A stretch of 15,395 bases of DNA from Nitrospirota bacterium (GTDB lineage Bacteria > Nitrospirota > Thermodesulfovibrionia > Thermodesulfovibrionales > JdFR-88): positions 1 through 15,395 of the forward strand of contig JAJYJB010000063.1 in NCBI GenBank assembly GCA_021789735.1, given 5' to 3'. Positions 12,998-15,395 of this stretch are shown piece by piece (position 1 is the first letter of the stretch; every line of letters starts with the position of its first letter). The notes under the pieces are model-generated. The model saw nothing but the letters and a program-made list of their open reading frames with translations. It was not told where the DNA came from and did not search any database. The translations under genes and the position numbers were made by a program.

Positions 12998-14127
12998 TGG
13001 GGAAAAGAGAAAAGGCCCTGCTTGTCCTCAGGGACGGCCTGGTTTTCGAAGGGCGGTCCTTTGGCGCGCCTGGCCAGGCCATAGGTGAGGTGGTCTTCAA
13101 CACCTCGATGACCGGATACCAGGAGATACTGACCGACCCATCCTACAAGGGGCAGATAGTGACGATGACCTATCCCCAGATAGGCAGTTACGGCGTGAAC
13201 ATGGAGGACGCGGAGTCCGAAAAGACCTATGCCCAGGGTTTCATAGCAAAGGAATACATGCCAATGAGGAGCAACTGGCGTTCCCATGCGCCGCTCGGGG
13301 AATACCTGAGGGAAAACGGCGTGACCGCCATAGAGGGGATAGACACAAGGGCGCTTACGCGCCACCTGCGGGAAAAAGGCGCGCAGACCGGGATAATCTC
13401 CACTACGGAGCTGGACCCGGCAAAGCTCCTTGAGCAGGCCCGCGCCTACCCGTCGATTGACGCCTTCGATTTTGTGAAAGAGGTCTCGACAAAAGAGCCC
13501 TACACCTGGCGGCAGGACCTCTGGCGTTGGCCCGAGGGGCTGGTCTCAGCCAAAGAGGGGAGCCTGAAAAGGAAAAAGATAGCGGCCTACGATTTTGGCA
13601 TAAAGTTCAATATTCTGAGGAGCCTCGTGGCCTCGGGCTTCGACGTGACGGTAGTGCCCGCCCTCACCCCGGCCGAGGAGGTCCTTGAGATGGACCCTGA
13701 CGGCGTGCTTTTAAGCAACGGCCCGGGAGACCCAAGGACCACCACGTACGCCGTCCGGAACGCCAGAAAGCTCATAGGCAAAAAGCCGGTGCTTGGCATA
13801 TGCCTGGGCCACCAGATACTGGGCATCGCGATGGGCGGAGATGTCTACAAGCTCAAGTTCGGCCACCACGGCGGAAACCACCCGGTGATGGACCTTACGA
13901 GCGGCAAGGTGGAGATAACCTCCCAGAACCACAACTACTGCGTGGACATCAGGAGCATGAAGGGGGCCGTGCGTCTTACGCACAAAAACCTGTACGACGG
14001 GACCGAGGAGGGGATGGAACACACGGAGCAGCCCGTCATCTCCGTGCAGCACCATCCGGAGGCCGGGCCGGGCCCAAACGACGCCTCGCACATATTCAGG
14101 CGCTTCAGGAGGCTGCTTGGCCAATGA
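12982..14127 (+). CDS. carA: Carbamoyl-phosphate synthase small (glutaminase) subunit
   Basis: 381 aa. ATG 12982 is taken because GGGAAGG (12968-12974) lies seven bases upstream. ATG 12994 (ATGA overlap with the pyrC stop) and 12997 are alternatives that remove 4-5 residues, and homology begins only at KALLVLRDG. CarA hydrolyses glutamine and channels ammonia to CarB. The class I amidotransferase triad is complete: Cys274 in VLGICLGHQILG, and His358 and Glu360 in VQHHPEAGPGPND. The N-terminal CPSase domain shows GEVVFNTSMTGYQE and IDTRALTRHLR. The gene overlaps its neighbours on both sides. It supplies both pyrimidine and arginine synthesis, but here it is clearly in the pyr operon. Confidence 0.97.
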   Translation: MAAGMMGKREKALLVLRDGLVFEGRSFGAPGQAIGEVVFNTSMTGYQEILTDPSYKGQIVTMTYPQIGSYGVNMEDAESEKTYAQGFIAKEYMPMRSNWRSHAPLGEYLRENGVTAIEGIDTRALTRHLREKGAQTGIISTTELDPAKLLEQARAYPSIDAFDFVKEVSTKEPYTWRQDLWRWPEGLVSAKEGSLKRKKIAAYDFGIKFNILRSLVASGFDVTVVPALTPAEEVLEMDPDGVLLSNGPGDPRTTTYAVRNARKLIGKKPVLGICLGHQILGIAMGGDVYKLKFGHHGGNHPVMDLTSGKVEITSQNHNYCVDIRSMKGAVRLTHKNLYDGTEEGMEHTEQPVISVQHHPEAGPGPNDASHIFRRFRRLLGQ

Positions 14128-14714
14128 CGGCAGCCACTAAGGATTTCGATCTTTCAATAAATGAAAGCGGGCTCAATTTCAGGACCGCCTCCTACATGGC
14201 GGATAAGGGCAGCGTGCTTTCGCCCTTGATCTACAGCCACGATCTTTCCGCGATGCTTGCCTCGGCGGTCCCGGCGGCGGCCGCCTTTGTGCTTCTGGGC
14301 GGCGCGGGAGCCGGGCGCTATGCCGCGGCGGTCGCGGCCTATGCCGCTGGGTTTTACATCTTCAGGGCATTCGTCTTCAAAAAAAGATACCTCACGTTTT
14401 CCATAAATGGAAAAACGGGCGAGGCCCTGCTGAGTGAGCCGTTCAGGGAGAAAAAGAGCTTCAGGACCGAGGAGATAGAAAAAGTGGAGGCGGAGAGGTC
14501 CACCTTTGTGCCCGAAAACCCGGAGGGCCTCAAACAGGTGGAAAAGATAGCCCTGCACCACCACACGGTGCTGCCGGAACTGGACAAGCCCATGGAGTTC
14601 TACTCCGTGCGCGTGCAGCTCAAAGACGGGAAGGGCTTTCTCATCTACGCAGGCAGGGAAGCAGGGGCCGCAGCGGACATAACTTCAAAGATAAAGGAAT
14701 TCCTCAGAATATAA
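14124..14714 (+). CDS. Uncharacterised two-TM membrane protein between carA and carB
   Basis: 196 aa. ATG 14124 overlaps the carA stop (ATGA), and AGGAGG (14107-14112) lies 11 nt upstream; the open frame upstream is out-of-frame carA and is excluded. Layout: about 42 soluble residues, two closely spaced hydrophobic segments (about 43-62 and 65-81) rich in Ala/Gly, then about 115 soluble residues. This C-terminal part starts with a strand-like [20 protein letters not shown], has a charged middle ([13 protein letters not shown]), [10 protein letters not shown], and [19 protein letters not shown], and ends with a helix. Two TMs plus a beta-rich domain resemble bacterial PH-domain (YdbS-like) membrane proteins, but I cannot assign a family. 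Translational coupling to carA, with carB 1 nt downstream, suggests matched expression and perhaps a link to carbamoyl-phosphate synthesis. Confidence 0.88.
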   Translation: MTAATKDFDLSINESGLNFRTASYMADKGSVLSPLIYSHDLSAMLASAVPAAAAFVLLGGAGAGRYAAAVAAYAAGFYIFRAFVFKKRYLTFSINGKTGEALLSEPFREKKSFRTEEIEKVEAERSTFVPENPEGLKQVEKIALHHHTVLPELDKPMEFYSVRVQLKDGKGFLIYAGREAGAAADITSKIKEFLRI

Positions 14715-14715
14715 A

Positions 14716-15395
14716 ATGCCCAAAAGAACGGACATAGAGAAGATACTTATCATAGGCTCCGGCCCGATAGTGATCGGCCAGGCATGCGAATTCGATTACT
14801 CGGGCACGCAGGCCTGCAAGGCCCTCAAGGAAGAAGGCTACAAGGTGGTGCTGGTAAATTCAAACCCGGCCACCATAATGACGGACCCGGAGATAGCCGA
14901 CGCCACCTACATAGAGCCCCTTACCGCCGAGGTGCTTGAAAAGATACTGGAGAAGGAAAGGCCGCAGGCCATCCTGCCCACCATGGGGGGGCAGACCGCC
15001 CTTAACCTTGCGGTAGAGATATCCGAAAAAGGGATACTGGACAGGCTGGGGATAGAGCTGATAGGCGCAAGGCTCGGCTCTATAAAGAAGGCCGAGGACA
15101 GGGAGCTTTTCCGCACCGCAATGAAGAACATCGGGCTTGAGGTGCCCAAAAGCGCGATCGTCTTCAGCGTGGAAGAGGGGATGAAGCAGATCGAGCACAT
15201 CGGGTTCCCGGCCATTCTGCGACCAGCCTTCACGCTTGGGGGCACGGGCGGTGGAATCGCCTACAACAAGGAGGAATACGAGGAGCTCCTGGACAAGGGC
15301 CTGAAACTCTCGCTCAACCACCAGGTGCTGGTGGAGGAATCCGCCCTGGGCTGGAAGGAGTACGAGCTTGAGGTGATGAGGGACATGCAGGCCTG
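14716..15395 (+). CDS. carB: Carbamoyl-phosphate synthase large subunit, N-terminal part (runs off window)
   Basis: The first 226 codons of a protein normally about 1,070 aa; the frame is open to the right edge. It starts [20 protein letters not shown], the canonical CarB beginning, 1 nt after the preceding stop. Visible conserved blocks: [32 protein letters not shown], the [14 protein letters not shown] carboxy-phosphate domain motif and the ATP-grasp start [20 protein letters not shown]. CarB makes carbamoyl phosphate from bicarbonate, two ATP and the ammonia delivered by CarA. The ribosome binding site is weak (AGGA about 17 nt upstream), so translation probably depends on coupling to the upstream gene. 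Confidence 0.97.
   Translation, partial: MPKRTDIEKILIIGSGPIVIGQACEFDYSGTQACKALKEEGYKVVLVNSNPATIMTDPEIADATYIEPLTAEVLEKILEKERPQAILPTMGGQTALNLAVEISEKGILDRLGIELIGARLGSIKKAEDRELFRTAMKNIGLEVPKSAIVFSVEEGMKQIEHIGFPAILRPAFTLGGTGGGIAYNKEEYEELLDKGLKLSLNHQVLVEESALGWKEYELEVMRDMQA

Noticed and set aside
13800..14123. 108-residue N-terminal extension of the protein between carA and carB
   Set aside because: It is a shifted reading of carA; the ATGA overlap start at 14124 has AGGAGG upstream.
1..15395. CRISPR arrays, insertion sequences, phage or defence genes
   Set aside because: I saw no regularly spaced direct repeats, transposase, integrase or nuclease-like frames on either strand.

Overview
The window reads as chromosome from a Gram-negative bacterium of moderately high GC. 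It has an outer-membrane porin with a C-terminal Phe, a lipoprotein, a PEP-CTERM (exosortase-sorted) protein and a sigma-54-type promoter, together with a PyrR-controlled pyr operon. Frequent ATA (Ile) and AGG (Arg) codons, the PyrR-pyrB-pyrC-carA-carB order and the sulfur-transfer operon all suggest Desulfobacterota (Desulfuromonadia-like) or Nitrospirota. This assignment is inference; no marker gene here settles it.

Left block (1-4621, +): an operon made of the 3' end of an unknown gene, a YeeE/YedE-family membrane transporter, a TusA-like sulfur carrier, a lipoprotein with two rhodanese domains, and an OprO/P-type porin, closed by a strong intrinsic terminator. Together these could form a route for sulfur (or selenium) from outside the cell to a cytoplasmic thiol carrier: porin, periplasmic or outer-membrane rhodanese, inner-membrane YedE, TusA. 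The last two resemble the ExtH/ExtI pair of Geobacter selenite/tellurite operons, and yedE-tusA resembles part of the 'YTD' cluster reported in sulfur disproportionators. Two proteins of the operon end in Gly-Cys.

Middle block (4622-7890): short, separately regulated units. A very strong-looking promoter with an A-rich upstream element and a leader of about 180 nt precedes a 108-aa secreted protein with four cysteines. Convergent to it is a 111-aa protein with a histone-like basic tail. Next on the - strand is a PEP-CTERM gene broken by two mutually compensating single-base frameshifts, yet still preceded by a sigma-54 -24/-12 promoter and a perfect TGTAAGG/CCTTACA palindrome. A tRNA-Val(CAC) follows on the - strand, then about 400 nt of non-coding sequence rich in tandem and inverted repeats.

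Right block (7897-15395, +): a DUF255 thioredoxin-fold protein (YyaL/SPATA20 family), then the pyrimidine operon. This consists of a promoter, a PyrR-binding attenuator leader, pyrR, pyrB, pyrC, carA, an unrecognised two-TM membrane protein and the start of carB, with ATGA or longer overlaps at most junctions.
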